A stretch of DNA of 64,000 nt from Pseudomonas sp. 8Z (GCF_902506535.1 NZ_LR733825.1:871206-935205); one strand, 5' to 3'. Numbered from the stretch's first letter, positions 19,066-28,635 are shown. The notes: generated by a model from the sequence alone, not told the origin. A program made the numbers and translations.

Positions 19066-20175
19066 CTAACCACCTGCGCCCTCAAACAACCGCCGAGCAG
19101 GCGCATAGGGCGCTGGATCGATGATCGGCTCACGCCCGAGCATCAGCTCAACGAGCAACTGACAGGACGCCGGCGCCAACACCAGGCCGTTGCGAAAATG
19201 TCCGCAGTTAAGCCACAGCCCAGGATGTGATGGCAGCTCGCCGATAAAGGGGATGCCTTGCGGCGAGCCAGGACGCAACCCGGCCCAGTGCCCGACCACT
19301 TGCGCCTTGGCGAGTGTCGGCAAAAGCGCCTCGGCAGAAGCCCTGAGGCTCTGCAGCGCAATCTCGGTCGGCGCCTTGTCGAAGCCTGCATATTCCAGCG
19401 TACTGCCTACCAGAATGTGCCCATCGCGACGCGGGATCGCATAGCGCCCCTTGGCCAGCACCATGCTGGGCAAAAAGTCCTCGGCGCACTTGTAGAGAAT
19501 CATCTGCCCCTTCACTGGCTCGACCGGCAATCGCAAGCCCAGTGTCTTGAGCAACTCACCACTCCAGGCGCCAGCCGCCAGCACCACACGCTCGGCATAT
19601 AACGGCCCATCGGCAGTGGTCACGCCCTGAATGCGTCCCTGCTGCTGAATGAAGCCAGTCACCGGGCACTGCTCACGCACCTCGACGTTCGGCAGCGCTG
19701 CAAGTGCCGCACGCAGGGCCTTGACCAGGCGCGGATTACGCACATTGGCGACGCCCGGCATATGGATGGCATGGGCGAACCCTGCACCGAGCACCGGAAC
19801 CTGACCATATACCGAAGCGATATCCACCGCGCGCAGGTCACGCCGCTCACGCGCAGCCCACGCCAGTGCCTCGGCCTCATCCTCCAGATCCAGCCAGTAC
19901 AAACCGCTGACATGCACCTCAGGGTCAATCCCAGTCTGCGCCAAAAGGTCCTCCCCCAGGCGGGGATAAAAGTCCTGCGACCAATGCGCCAGAGCCGTCA
20001 CCGCCGCGCTGTAACGCCACGGGTAGAGCGGCGACACGATTCCACCTCCCGCCCAGGACGACTCACGGCCAACTGCCTGCGCCTCAACCAGCCTCACCGT
20101 GCAGCCCTGCCGCCCCAACATCAGGGCTGACAGCAGACCTATCGCCCCCGCCCCCACAACCAGAACGCTTTCCAA
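19066..20175 (-). CDS. thiO: Glycine oxidase ThiO
   Basis: This is a 369-residue FAD-dependent oxidase that makes the iminoglycine used to build the thiazole ring of thiamine. The N-terminal dinucleotide motif is VVGAGAIGLLSALMLGRQG, and the C-terminal FAD contact is LWLNCGHFRNGLVLAPA. Intermediate motifs such as PVKGQMI and GRYAIPRRDGHILVGSTLE match the DAO family ThiO branch. The other thiamine genes are not adjacent. It separates pilSR from the minor pilin operon, as in P. aeruginosa. Confidence 0.93.
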   Translation of the reverse strand: MESVLVVGAGAIGLLSALMLGRQGCTVRLVEAQAVGRESSWAGGGIVSPLYPWRYSAAVTALAHWSQDFYPRLGEDLLAQTGIDPEVHVSGLYWLDLEDEAEALAWAARERRDLRAVDIASVYGQVPVLGAGFAHAIHMPGVANVRNPRLVKALRAALAALPNVEVREQCPVTGFIQQQGRIQGVTTADGPLYAERVVLAAGAWSGELLKTLGLRLPVEPVKGQMILYKCAEDFLPSMVLAKGRYAIPRRDGHILVGSTLEYAGFDKAPTEIALQSLRASAEALLPTLAKAQVVGHWAGLRPGSPQGIPFIGELPSHPGLWLNCGHFRNGLVLAPASCQLLVELMLGREPIIDPAPYAPARRLFEGAGG

Positions 20176-20263
20176 TACTCCCCCTTAACTTGCACATCGT
20201 TGTTCAGCGGTCTAAACCTTTCTGAGCCAGGACGGCCAATCAACCCCCACAAGGATGCGGACA

Positions 20264-20770
20264 ATGAACCACTCCCGTCAGCGCGCCATGACGCTACCTG
20301 AACTACTGACACTCGTACTGCTCGTCGCCATCACTGCAATCTACGCCGTCCCCTCGTTCAGCCAATGGGTCGAAGCCAGCAAGCATCGCACCCTGCAAGA
20401 AACTCTCTGGCACCATCTCCAATCGGCTAGAAATAGGGCTGTCCTTCAGGGCCAAGCGCTGGAAATTTGCCCCTTGAGCGACAATCAGCAATGCGGGAGC
20501 GACTGGAACCAAGGCTGGATTCTGCGCATGCCCGCCAGCGCCGAAGTGCTCGCCGTAGAACAAGCTGATACAAACGATGCGACCCTGCACTGGCGCGGGT
20601 ATCAGCAACGCATTCTGTTCCATCGCAGCGGGCAGACGCCGAGCAGCAACGGGCGATTCTACCTGTGTCATGACAGCAACGTGGTGTGGCAACTGGTCAT
20701 CAGCCGCTCAGGCCGCATTCGCCAAACGAGCGACGCGGAAAACCAGGACGAAGCCTATCGCTGCGGTTAA
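20264..20770 (+). CDS. fimT: Type IV pilin-like protein FimT
   Basis: This is a 168-residue GspH/FimT-family prepilin. The prepilin peptidase site reads RQRA|MTLPELL: Glu is at +5 as required, but Ala replaces the usual Gly at -1. A hydrophobic helix follows, then a soluble domain with two cysteine pairs. I chose the ATG at 20264 because AAGGA sits 8 bp before it; an ATG at 20255 overlaps that site. In other bacteria FimT-like minor pilins bind DNA during natural transformation; that role here is inference. A 143-bp gap separates it from fimU. Confidence 0.88.
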   Translation: MNHSRQRAMTLPELLTLVLLVAITAIYAVPSFSQWVEASKHRTLQETLWHHLQSARNRAVLQGQALEICPLSDNQQCGSDWNQGWILRMPASAEVLAVEQADTNDATLHWRGYQQRILFHRSGQTPSSNGRFYLCHDSNVVWQLVISRSGRIRQTSDAENQDEAYRCG

Positions 20771-20913
20771 CCCCGCGCAGAGCGTGAACTGGCGCAAATT
20801 CTGCCACCAGTCCCGGCCGATCATCCCACCACTTGCACCGGTTATCCCCAGACAGACGACCACAACGCGCGACTTCGGCGAACATGACAGATAACGTCAT
20901 CGTGGAGTGGGTC

Positions 20914-21396
20914 ATGTCAGGCAAAAAACAGGCACTGGGGTTTACCTTGGTCGAACTGATGATCGTCTTGGTGCTGCTGGCAATCGTTGCCTTTATCGCC
21001 GTGCCGAACTTCACCGACTTGATCGAGCGCAATCGCACCCAAGCCCAAGCTGAAGAACTCAAGGGTTTTCTGCTGTTTGCACGCGGTGAAGCAGTCAGCC
21101 GCAGCACCTCGATAACCGTGACTCAAAACGACAACGACGAGTGGGTTGCCAAACGCGGCGATGAAGAGCTGCGCCAACTTGCGCAGAACCCGGAGCAGGC
21201 GCAAATCGAAGCCAGCGTCGATGAAATCCGCTTCAGAAGCAACGGCACGGCAACAGCAGCCAGCTTCACCGTTTGCCAAAACGACGAGGCAGCCAAGGGA
21301 TACCGGCTTGAGGTTCAGGCCAGCGGCGCTATTTCACTGTTCCCCCAGGGCCGCACCGACAACGAGAACACCGAAATGACGAGCTGCACCCCATGA
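20914..21396 (+). CDS. fimU: Minor pilin FimU
   Basis: This is a 160-residue GspH-family minor pilin, first gene of the fimU-pilVWXY1E cluster that primes pilus assembly and builds the tip. The leader MSGKKQALG is cut before FTLVELM (Gly -1, Glu +5), followed by a long hydrophobic helix and a C-terminal domain with two cysteines. GGAG lies 7 bp before the ATG at 20914; upstream in-frame ATGs would lengthen the leader beyond the norm. The stop overlaps an ATG of the next gene. Confidence 0.92.
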   Translation: MSGKKQALGFTLVELMIVLVLLAIVAFIAVPNFTDLIERNRTQAQAEELKGFLLFARGEAVSRSTSITVTQNDNDEWVAKRGDEELRQLAQNPEQAQIEASVDEIRFRSNGTATAASFTVCQNDEAAKGYRLEVQASGAISLFPQGRTDNENTEMTSCTP

Positions 21397-21404
21397 GGAA
21401 CGCC

Positions 21405-21965
21405 ATGAAAGGTACGCAAGGTTTCAGCCTGATCGAAGTGCTAGTGGCACTACTGCTAACCACGGTTGGCGTTCTCGGCATGGTTGCACTGCAAGGCCGC
21501 AGCATTCAGTACACGCAGGATTCGGTGCAACGCAACACCGCCGTCGAGCTGGCCAATGACCTGATGGAGATCATGCGCGCCAACCCCAAGGCGCTATTCG
21601 ACAAAGTGCCTCCGGCCTCCCCCATGAACAGCGGTATCAACAGCAATTCCGTGTTCTTCAAAGACAAAGCCGAAGATTTCAGTAATCGGGAAGACTGCGT
21701 TCGCGACGAGGGAGAACTGCCAGCCAACGCACAACAGCAGCGTGACTGCTGGGCAGACCGTGTGGAAGAGCAACTGCCAGAGGCCGCCGACCTGCTGACC
21801 AGCGATATGTACATTTGCCGCAGTGCATCCCCAGGGCAATGCACGGATGACCAGGGCTCGATGATAGAAATTCAACTGGCCTGGCGAGTGCGCCCCGGCG
21901 CCTGCCTGGATGCCGTAGACCCTGACGCCACGATTTGCACTTACCGAGTACGGGTTCAGCTATGA
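21405..21965 (+). CDS. pilV: Minor pilin PilV
   Basis: This is a 186-residue minor pilin. The leader MKGTQG is cut before FSLIEVLVALLL, with Gly -1 and Glu +5. The mature C-terminal domain has paired cysteines (RDCWAD, YICRSA, GQCTDD, GACLDA). I favour ATG 21405, with AGGA 6 bp upstream, over ATG 21393, which overlaps the fimU stop. The stop overlaps pilW by 4 bp (ATGA). PilV, PilW and PilX form the tip-proximal subcomplex with PilY1. Confidence 0.92.
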   Translation: MKGTQGFSLIEVLVALLLTTVGVLGMVALQGRSIQYTQDSVQRNTAVELANDLMEIMRANPKALFDKVPPASPMNSGINSNSVFFKDKAEDFSNREDCVRDEGELPANAQQQRDCWADRVEEQLPEAADLLTSDMYICRSASPGQCTDDQGSMIEIQLAWRVRPGACLDAVDPDATICTYRVRVQL

Positions 21966-22804
21966 CCGACACACGACGCCAGCACGGCCTATCCATGGTC
22001 GAGCTGCTGATCAGCCTGGCTATCAGCAGCTTTCTGATTCTGGGGATCACCCAGGTGTACATCGACAACAAGCGTAACCAGGTCTTCCTGACTAATCAGG
22101 TCGGCAACCTGGAAAACAGCCGCTTCGCGGGGCTCGTGCTCGACCAATACCTCGGCAAAGCCGGTTATCACCGCAACCCGTCGGACATCATCGATACGGC
22201 CTTCCCTGAACGAGCAGCGGAGGGCGACTGCCTCACCTTCAAACCCGGCCACAGCGCCACCGGGCTGGACCCCGCGGTTGGTACAGGCTTTTGCATTCGC
22301 TACCAACCGGAAACCAGCAGGGAGCTGGACTGCCAAGGCAGCGCCAGCAGCTTCGTATATGACGCGGCATTCCCAGAACTCACCGAAAACGACCTCATCA
22401 TCCTGGCATTCAAGTACGAGCCGGACGACACCGATCTGGAAAAAGGCCGTTTGCTGTGCAAGAACCTCAATGCCAGCACCCCGCAATACAACGAACTGTT
22501 GAGTGGCATCGCAGACCTACGCCTGGAATTTGGCATTGGCAACTCCGATGCATTGAACAAGGAAGTGGAGTCCAGCGTCGCTCAGCAAGACTGGACAGCC
22601 GATAGCGGCGCCATCCACAGCATCCGCTACAGCATGCTTTTGACCAGCAAGGAAAAAATGCGCGACAGCGATGACTCCGCGGTTCTCAGCGACTGGCTGG
22701 CCACCGCCTCGGATGCCAGCAAAGAGCGCCTGGAAAGCGCAGACAACCGCCGCATCTATCAAGTAGCCAGTAGCTCGCAGACCTTGAGGAACCTCATGCC
22801 ATGA
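21962..22804 (+). CDS. pilW: Minor pilin PilW
   Basis: This is a 280-residue minor pilin of the PilW/GspJ-like group. The leader MTDTRRQHG is cut before LSMVELLISLAI (Gly -1, Glu +5). A large beta-rich soluble domain with several cysteines follows (EGDCLTFK, GFCIRY, LDCQGS, LLCKN). The ATG forms an ATGA overlap with pilV, and the stop overlaps pilX in the same way, so the operon is tightly coupled. The length agrees with the P. aeruginosa family (about 275). Confidence 0.92.
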   Translation: MTDTRRQHGLSMVELLISLAISSFLILGITQVYIDNKRNQVFLTNQVGNLENSRFAGLVLDQYLGKAGYHRNPSDIIDTAFPERAAEGDCLTFKPGHSATGLDPAVGTGFCIRYQPETSRELDCQGSASSFVYDAAFPELTENDLIILAFKYEPDDTDLEKGRLLCKNLNASTPQYNELLSGIADLRLEFGIGNSDALNKEVESSVAQQDWTADSGAIHSIRYSMLLTSKEKMRDSDDSAVLSDWLATASDASKERLESADNRRIYQVASSSQTLRNLMP

Positions 22805-23445
22805 GAAACACCATGAAACGCCAAGAAGGCGCCGTGCTGCTCGTTGCCCTGGTCATGCTAGTGGTCATTACCCTGCTTGCCGTCGGCAGCATGCGCAACG
22901 TCACCCTGGAAACACGCATCACCGCCAACCGCGCGCAGACCGTACAACTGGAAAATGCTGCCGATGCGGCGCTACGCGAAGCGGAGTTCCGTTATTACGG
23001 CCCCGGTAATATCGCAGACAAATTGACGCCAAGCGCGAGCAATTGCAGTACCGCAAATACCCTACGAAGCAACAACCTAAACAAACCCTGTCTGTTGGAA
23101 ATCGTAGAAAGCAAACTGCAGGATTTCGTCGAAAAACCATGGATCCCCCTAGATAGCGCACTAGGAGAGCTGTCCCAAGACGGTCTGAGCTGGATGCCTT
23201 ACCGAGGCACTGACGCAGCCAATACAACATCAGCTAATAGCACGCATGATGTTGCCTGGAACAGCACATTGGCCCCTGCGAGTAAAACCTCCGCAATCAA
23301 TGCTGAATACGGAGATATGCAGTCAGGAAAAGGAACGTATTTTTACCTGAACAATGCCAAAGCAACGCCAAAAGCAGGAATTGCCGGCCCTGACCTTTAT
23401 TTACAATCCAGCCACGGCAATATTTACCTTGGCATCAATAACTGA
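22801..23445 (+). CDS. pilX: Minor pilin PilX
   Basis: This is a 214-residue PilX-type protein. The leader MRNTMKRQEG is cut before AVLLVALVML; the residue at +5 is hydrophobic rather than Glu, so it cannot make the usual N-terminal contact. An alternative ATG at 22813 is possible. From about 23020 on, base composition turns more AT-rich than in the flanking genes and the C-terminal half is low in family signal. In other systems PilX joins the pilus to PilY1, and the gene lies directly before pilY1 here too. Confidence 0.87.
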   Translation: MRNTMKRQEGAVLLVALVMLVVITLLAVGSMRNVTLETRITANRAQTVQLENAADAALREAEFRYYGPGNIADKLTPSASNCSTANTLRSNNLNKPCLLEIVESKLQDFVEKPWIPLDSALGELSQDGLSWMPYRGTDAANTTSANSTHDVAWNSTLAPASKTSAINAEYGDMQSGKGTYFYLNNAKATPKAGIAGPDLYLQSSHGNIYLGINN

Positions 23446-23455
23446 GAGTGCAGCC

Positions 23456-26400
23456 ATGAAATTCATTCGTGACGCTTATGCGAAAACCATGGCCTGCACA
23501 ATAGCCGGGATTGTCCTGCTCAGTGCGGCCGACGCCTATGCCGATGTTTCACAAAGCCCGCTAAGCCTTACCGTTGGCGTGCCGCCCAACATGCTGCTGA
23601 CCCTGGATGACTCGGGCAGTATGCGCTGGGGCTTTGCGCCGGACAATATGGCGGCGGCCTATACCACTCGGCGTGTGAAATCCAGTTCATTCAACCCGAT
23701 TTACTACAACCCCAGGGTCACCTACAGGGCGCCGATCGTATTCGACACCAATGGTATTGAGCAGCAATTGTCGACTACTTTTACAGCGGCCTTCCATAAT
23801 GGCTTCAATACAAGTGTCGGCTCAGTTGATCTAAGCGGGGCAAACTATAGAGTCTCTTGGGACGTCCCCATCACCGACGCACCGTCAAGTTACTCTTATA
23901 CTAATGCGACTAACTATGCTGCCCCAACCGGAACGGTTTTCCGCCTGGCACAAAACCCCGACACGGACTTTACAGCCACCGCCACCCTGACTTCAGACGG
24001 TTCAACCAGCGTACAAACCCCTGGCGGGATAACATTCAATATTACACGCAGTTCTTCAACTGTAAGTTGTGGGCGCCGTTGCACTACAACTGTCGCGCAA
24101 TGTAGCGCGACAGCGAGCCATACAAGCTTAACGAGCGCCCTCACTCCATCCTGCACAATAAATGGAAACAACTTTACAGCATCTCTAGCACAACAGAGCG
24201 TTCCCGCTTATTACTACACCTACGACCCAACCTTGGCGAGCAACTGCACAACCGCCAATGACAACTGCTACCGATTGAATTTTGTTGGTACCAGCGAACA
24301 ACAAAACTTCGCCAACTGGTACTCGTTCTATCGCAACCGTGCACTGGCTACAGTTTCTGCGGCAGCACTGGCCTTCTATGACCTGTCGCCCTCTGTGCGC
24401 CTGAGCTGGCAGAGCCTTGGCAACTGCACCACCTTCAACAGCACCAGCGCCAGCAACGCGTGCAAGATCAACGCGTTCAAGGAATATTCTCCTGCGCACA
24501 AGGGCCAGCTCTATGCCTGGTTGCAAAGCATCGCCTTTGACCAGAGCACTCCCCTGCCTGCCGCTCTCAAGCGGGCGGGTGAGTTCCTGAGCACCAGCAC
24601 GCCCTGGCAACTGAACCCGAATGGCACTGGCAACACAACGCAAAACACCTACGCCTGCCGCGCCAGTTACCACATCCTCATGACCGATGGGCAGTGGAAC
24701 TCCACCACCACCATGCCCAGTAATTTCCGGGATGATGCCGCCAGCTTTACGCTCCCGGATGCCAGAGCCTTCAGTGCGCGCCGCCCTTACACCGATGCAA
24801 CAGCGGAAACCCTGGCCGACTTGGCCATGCATTACTGGGCCACGGACCTCAACCCAAACCTGCAAAATAGAATCACCGCCTATACCCCGTTCAAGAGCGG
24901 CGACACCACCACCGATTACTGGGACCCGCGCAACGACCCGGCAACCTGGCAACACATGACCAACTTCGTCATGGGCCTGGGGCTTACCGAGTCGCTGAAC
25001 AACACCAACGTACCCTGGGCTGGCAGTACCTTTACAGGTACCGGCTATGCCAACTTGGTGTCCGGGGCCGCCAACTGGCCTGCCGCCTCCAGCGGCAGCG
25101 CCAACAACGTCTATGACCTGTGGCACACGGCGATCAACTCACGCGGGGAGTTTTTCAGTGTGGACAGCCCCGACGCCATGGTTCAGGCATTTGACGACAT
25201 CCTCCAGCGCATTGCCGACCGCAAGTCCACCGCCGCGCGCCCCGCCATCAACTCCGGCCAAATCAGCGCAGATATCAACGACAACGGCGTGGTCAAAACC
25301 GTCTCCTACCAAACCTCCTATGCCAGCGATGACAACTGGTCGGGAGATCTCAAGCGCTTTGAAAAAACCTGGAATGCTCAAACCAACGCCTTCGAGACCC
25401 GCCAGATCTGGAGTGCAGCCAGCAATGTGCCAAGCACCCGCACGATCAAGATTGCCGGCAACAGCTCCAGCGGCCTGGTTGACTTCACCTGGAACAACGC
25501 AGGCAGCGCCAGCACCGTCGGCACACTGGCCTACTGGCTAAGCCGCAACCCAGAGAACGGCAATGCCACGGACACCCTCGGTCAGCAACGCCTGGCATAC
25601 CTGCGCGGAGACCGCAGCGGTGAAGGCACGACATTCCGCCGCCGCAGTGGCGTTCTGGGCGATTTTTATTCGTCGTCACCCGCCGTCGTTCTGGGCGCTC
25701 GCTATCTGGTCAACATCGCCAATAACCTGGAAAACACCACCAGCTACACCGCCTTTGCCAGCTCTGCCGCGCAGCGTACACAACGTGTCTATGTCGGCGG
25801 TAATGACGGCATGCTGCATGGTTTCAACGCGTTAACGGGTGCAGAGGAGTTTGCCTTTATCCCCAGCGCGGTGTTCAACAAGCTGAACAAACTCACCGGC
25901 AGCAACTACAGCCACGAGTTCTATGTCGAGGGCAGCCCAGTCGTTGCCGATGTATTCGATGGCACGAACTGGCGCACCATTCTGGTCGGCACGCTCAAAG
26001 CCGGTGGCAAATCACTCTTTGCCCTGGATATCACCACCCCGGGCAGCGAACAGCTCCTGTGGGAGTTCGATGACAGCGACCTGCCGAACGATGCCGAGGT
26101 GAAAATGGGCTACAGCTTCTCGCAGCCCACCATCGCCCGCCTGCATGACGGTAGCTGGGGCGTGGTCTTCGGCAATGGTTATGAAAGCGCGGGCAATACC
26201 AACGGCAAAGCCGCGCTGTTCATTCTCGACGCCTTGCAGGGCACCGTTCTGAGGCGCCTGGAGGTGCAGGGCACCACAGGCGTTGCCAATGGCCTGTCGA
26301 CGCCCAAACTGGGGGACTTCAATGCTGACGGCGTCGCCGACTATGCCTACGCAGGCGACCTGCAAGGCAATCTCTGGCGCTTCGACCTGCTACGAGATGG

Positions 26401-27196
26401 CCGCGATGAAGACACGCCGTTCACCCGTGACGATGACGGGGCTGGCGCCCGCAACGACTTCGAGGTGTCCTACGGCGGCGCCCCTCTGTTCAGGGCAACT
26501 TTCGGTAGCACCAGACAGCCTATTACCTCGGCCCCCAGTCTAATTCGACATCCAAGCACCAGCGGCTATCTGGTGGTCTTTGGCACCGGGAAGTTCTATG
26601 AAACCGGTGACAAGGACGGCGACAAGAGCATCTCCCAAACGGTGTACGGCATCTGGGACAAAGAAACCCTGGGCCAGGACACAGGCAACCCCAACATCAG
26701 CCGCGGCAGCCTGCAGCAACAGACCATCACGACGTCAACCACGGTCAGCGCCGAGGATGGCAGCACCCGCGAAGGCCGCGTGATCAGTAACAACAATATC
26801 GATTGGACGACTCAAAATGGCTGGTACCTCAACCTGGTACAAACCGATGGCGAAATGGTCGTCGAAGACCTCTCGCAACTGGGCCGCACCCTGTTCTTCC
26901 AGTCGCTGGTACCCAATAGCGACCCCTGTGGAGACGGCGCAACCAACTGGACTTATGCACTCAACCCCTTTACCGGCGGCAGAACCAGTCGTAACTCATT
27001 CGATTACTCACCAACATCGAATGTGGGCACGGACAATGTTTCCGCAATCAGGCAGGATGGCGAAGGCGGCGGGACCCTTTCGCAAGACTCCGATGGCGGA
27101 TTCCAGTACAACACTGGCCAGGAATCCGTCACCATCTACCCGGATCCCTCCAGCATCGGTCGCCAAACCTGGCGCCGAGTGGAAAACGAGGAGTGA
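23456..27196 (+). CDS. pilY1: Type IV pilus tip adhesin / biogenesis factor PilY1
   Basis: This is a 1246-residue exported protein at the pilus tip, used for adhesion, surface sensing and pilus extension. A signal peptide (IAGIVLLSAADAYA) is followed by a von Willebrand A-type domain with the MIDAS-like DDSGSM at residues 51-56. RGD occurs at residues 717-719 in YLRGDRSG. The C-terminal PilC-type beta-propeller starts near GGNDGMLHGF and contains a calcium loop DFNADGVAD (Asp954, Asn956, Asp958, Asp962). Residues about 80-260 are rich in Ser, Thr and Asn and are more AT-rich at the DNA level, like an inserted or fast-evolving segment. It is somewhat longer than the 1161-residue P. aeruginosa protein. 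pilE follows 2 bp later. Confidence 0.94.
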   Translation: MKFIRDAYAKTMACTIAGIVLLSAADAYADVSQSPLSLTVGVPPNMLLTLDDSGSMRWGFAPDNMAAAYTTRRVKSSSFNPIYYNPRVTYRAPIVFDTNGIEQQLSTTFTAAFHNGFNTSVGSVDLSGANYRVSWDVPITDAPSSYSYTNATNYAAPTGTVFRLAQNPDTDFTATATLTSDGSTSVQTPGGITFNITRSSSTVSCGRRCTTTVAQCSATASHTSLTSALTPSCTINGNNFTASLAQQSVPAYYYTYDPTLASNCTTANDNCYRLNFVGTSEQQNFANWYSFYRNRALATVSAAALAFYDLSPSVRLSWQSLGNCTTFNSTSASNACKINAFKEYSPAHKGQLYAWLQSIAFDQSTPLPAALKRAGEFLSTSTPWQLNPNGTGNTTQNTYACRASYHILMTDGQWNSTTTMPSNFRDDAASFTLPDARAFSARRPYTDATAETLADLAMHYWATDLNPNLQNRITAYTPFKSGDTTTDYWDPRNDPATWQHMTNFVMGLGLTESLNNTNVPWAGSTFTGTGYANLVSGAANWPAASSGSANNVYDLWHTAINSRGEFFSVDSPDAMVQAFDDILQRIADRKSTAARPAINSGQISADINDNGVVKTVSYQTSYASDDNWSGDLKRFEKTWNAQTNAFETRQIWSAASNVPSTRTIKIAGNSSSGLVDFTWNNAGSASTVGTLAYWLSRNPENGNATDTLGQQRLAYLRGDRSGEGTTFRRRSGVLGDFYSSSPAVVLGARYLVNIANNLENTTSYTAFASSAAQRTQRVYVGGNDGMLHGFNALTGAEEFAFIPSAVFNKLNKLTGSNYSHEFYVEGSPVVADVFDGTNWRTILVGTLKAGGKSLFALDITTPGSEQLLWEFDDSDLPNDAEVKMGYSFSQPTIARLHDGSWGVVFGNGYESAGNTNGKAALFILDALQGTVLRRLEVQGTTGVANGLSTPKLGDFNADGVADYAYAGDLQGNLWRFDLLRDGRDEDTPFTRDDDGAGARNDFEVSYGGAPLFRATFGSTRQPITSAPSLIRHPSTSGYLVVFGTGKFYETGDKDGDKSISQTVYGIWDKETLGQDTGNPNISRGSLQQQTITTSTTVSAEDGSTREGRVISNNNIDWTTQNGWYLNLVQTDGEMVVEDLSQLGRTLFFQSLVPNSDPCGDGATNWTYALNPFTGGRTSRNSFDYSPTSNVGTDNVSAIRQDGEGGGTLSQDSDGGFQYNTGQESVTIYPDPSSIGRQTWRRVENEE

Positions 27197-27198
27197 AT

Positions 27199-27624
27199 AT
27201 GAAAGAGCGGTATGTGCGCCAGAGCGGTTTCACTCTGATAGAAGTCATGATCGTCGTGGTGATCATCGGCATCCTGGCCTCGATTGCCTACCCGAATTAC
27301 AGCGAGTACGTGAAGCGTGGTAACCGCACCGAAGGTCAGGCGTTTCTCAATGACGTCGCCGCCCGCCAGGAGCGCTACTTCGCTCAGAACAGCGCCTACA
27401 TCACCAGCGATGCAAATGTCGCCAAACTGGCGCTGAAAAACGGCACGCTTTCGGATACCGGCAAATACTCACTGTCGCTGAGCAAGGTCGATGATGACGG
27501 TGGCTATACCCTGACCGCAGGCCATCAATTCGATGACGACAAGTGTGGGGATTTGACCCTGGACGCCAAGGGCGTCAAAGGGCACACCGGCACAGCTGCA
27601 AGCGTTGACGATTGCTGGCGATAG
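27199..27624 (+). CDS. pilE: Minor pilin PilE
   Basis: This is a 141-residue type IV minor pilin, last gene of the operon. The leader MKERYVRQSG is cut before FTLIEVMIVVVIIGILASIA (Gly -1, Glu +5), the most canonical of the set. The C-terminal disulfide pair is CGDLTL...DDCWR. The GAGGAG ribosome binding site overlaps the pilY1 end, and the ATG at 27199 is preferred over a GTG at 27193. There is no room for a pilY2 gene between pilY1 and pilE. A bidirectional terminator follows. Confidence 0.94.
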   Translation: MKERYVRQSGFTLIEVMIVVVIIGILASIAYPNYSEYVKRGNRTEGQAFLNDVAARQERYFAQNSAYITSDANVAKLALKNGTLSDTGKYSLSLSKVDDDGGYTLTAGHQFDDDKCGDLTLDAKGVKGHTGTAASVDDCWR

Positions 27625-27640
27625 AAAAACCGCATACAAA

Positions 27641-27672
27641 AATGCCCCGCTTTCGGATGAACGCGGGGCATT
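27641..27672. terminator. Bidirectional terminator between pilE and ispH
   Basis: The stem AATGCCCCGC / GCGGGGCATT has a 12-nt loop, with an A-run on the left and T7 on the right. It lies between convergent pilE and ispH. Confidence 0.94.
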
Positions 27673-27690
27673 TTTTTCAGCGCGACAGGC

Positions 27691-28635
27691 TTAGATAGCT
27701 TTTACCCGCAATTCCTTCGGCATGGAGAAGGTAATGTTCTCCGGCCTACCATCCAGCTCGGTCTCCCCTTCAGCGCCCCAGGCGCGCAGTTGTTCAACCA
27801 CGCCGCGTACCAACACTTCAGGAGCGGAAGCGCCTGCGGTGATGCCGACGCCTTTGGCATCAGCAAACCACTCGGCGCGCATATCCTCGGCGCCATCGAT
27901 CAGATACGCGGGTGTGCCCATGCGCTCGGCTAGCTCGCGCAGACGGTTGGAGTTAGAGCTATTAGGGCTGCCAACCACCAGCAACACATCACACTCGCTA
28001 GCGAGCTGTTTGACCGCGTCCTGGCGGTTCTGGGTGGCATAGCAGATGTCGTCCTTGCGCGGCCCGCCAATGGCCGGGAACTTGCCACGCAGGGCATCGA
28101 TCACCTTGCTGGTGTCATCCATCGACAGCGTTGTCTGAGTCACGAACGCAAGATTCTCTGGGTTACGCACCTGCAGCTCGGCCACATCCGCCTCGTCCTC
28201 AACCAGATAGATGGCGCCGCCATTACTGGCGTCGTACTGGCCCATGGTGCCCTCCACTTCCGGGTGGCCGGCGTGACCAATCAGGATGCACTCGCGCCCT
28301 TCACGGCTGTAACGCACCACCTCCATGTGCACCTTGGTCACCAGCGGGCAGGTCGCGTCGAAGACCTTGAGGCCACGCCGCGCGGCCTCGTCGCGCACGG
28401 CCTTGGAGACGCCGTGGGCACTGAAGATGACGATGACGTCATCCGGCACCTGATCCAGTTCCTCGACGAACACCGCGCCACGGGCGCGCAGGTCTTCGAC
28501 CACGAACTTGTTGTGCACCACTTCATGACGCACGTAGATAGGCGGGCCGAAGACTTCCAGGGCGCGGTTGACGATCTCGATGGCGCGGTCGACACCGGCA
28601 CAGAAGCCACGGGGATTGGCGAGTTTGATATACAT
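27691..28635 (-). CDS. ispH: 4-hydroxy-3-methylbut-2-enyl diphosphate reductase IspH
   Basis: This is a 314-residue iron-sulfur enzyme, the last step of the MEP isoprenoid pathway, making IPP and DMAPP. The three cluster cysteines are in [10 protein letters not shown] (near residue 12), [11 protein letters not shown] and [11 protein letters not shown], and the diphosphate-binding [11 protein letters not shown] is present. I chose the ATG at 28635 ([10 protein letters not shown]) by family length; an ATG three codons earlier is possible. It ends the leftward murJ-to-ispH run, after a 139-bp spacer that holds a half palindromic repeat. Confidence 0.97.
   Translation of the reverse strand: MYIKLANPRGFCAGVDRAIEIVNRALEVFGPPIYVRHEVVHNKFVVEDLRARGAVFVEELDQVPDDVIVIFSAHGVSKAVRDEAARRGLKVFDATCPLVTKVHMEVVRYSREGRECILIGHAGHPEVEGTMGQYDASNGGAIYLVEDEADVAELQVRNPENLAFVTQTTLSMDDTSKVIDALRGKFPAIGGPRKDDICYATQNRQDAVKQLASECDVLLVVGSPNSSNSNRLRELAERMGTPAYLIDGAEDMRAEWFADAKGVGITAGASAPEVLVRGVVEQLRAWGAEGETELDGRPENITFSMPKELRVKAI

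Noticed and set aside
20771..20913. AlgR-type binding sites ahead of fimU
   Set aside because: I found no clear match to the CCGTTCGTC-type consensus in the 143-bp gap.
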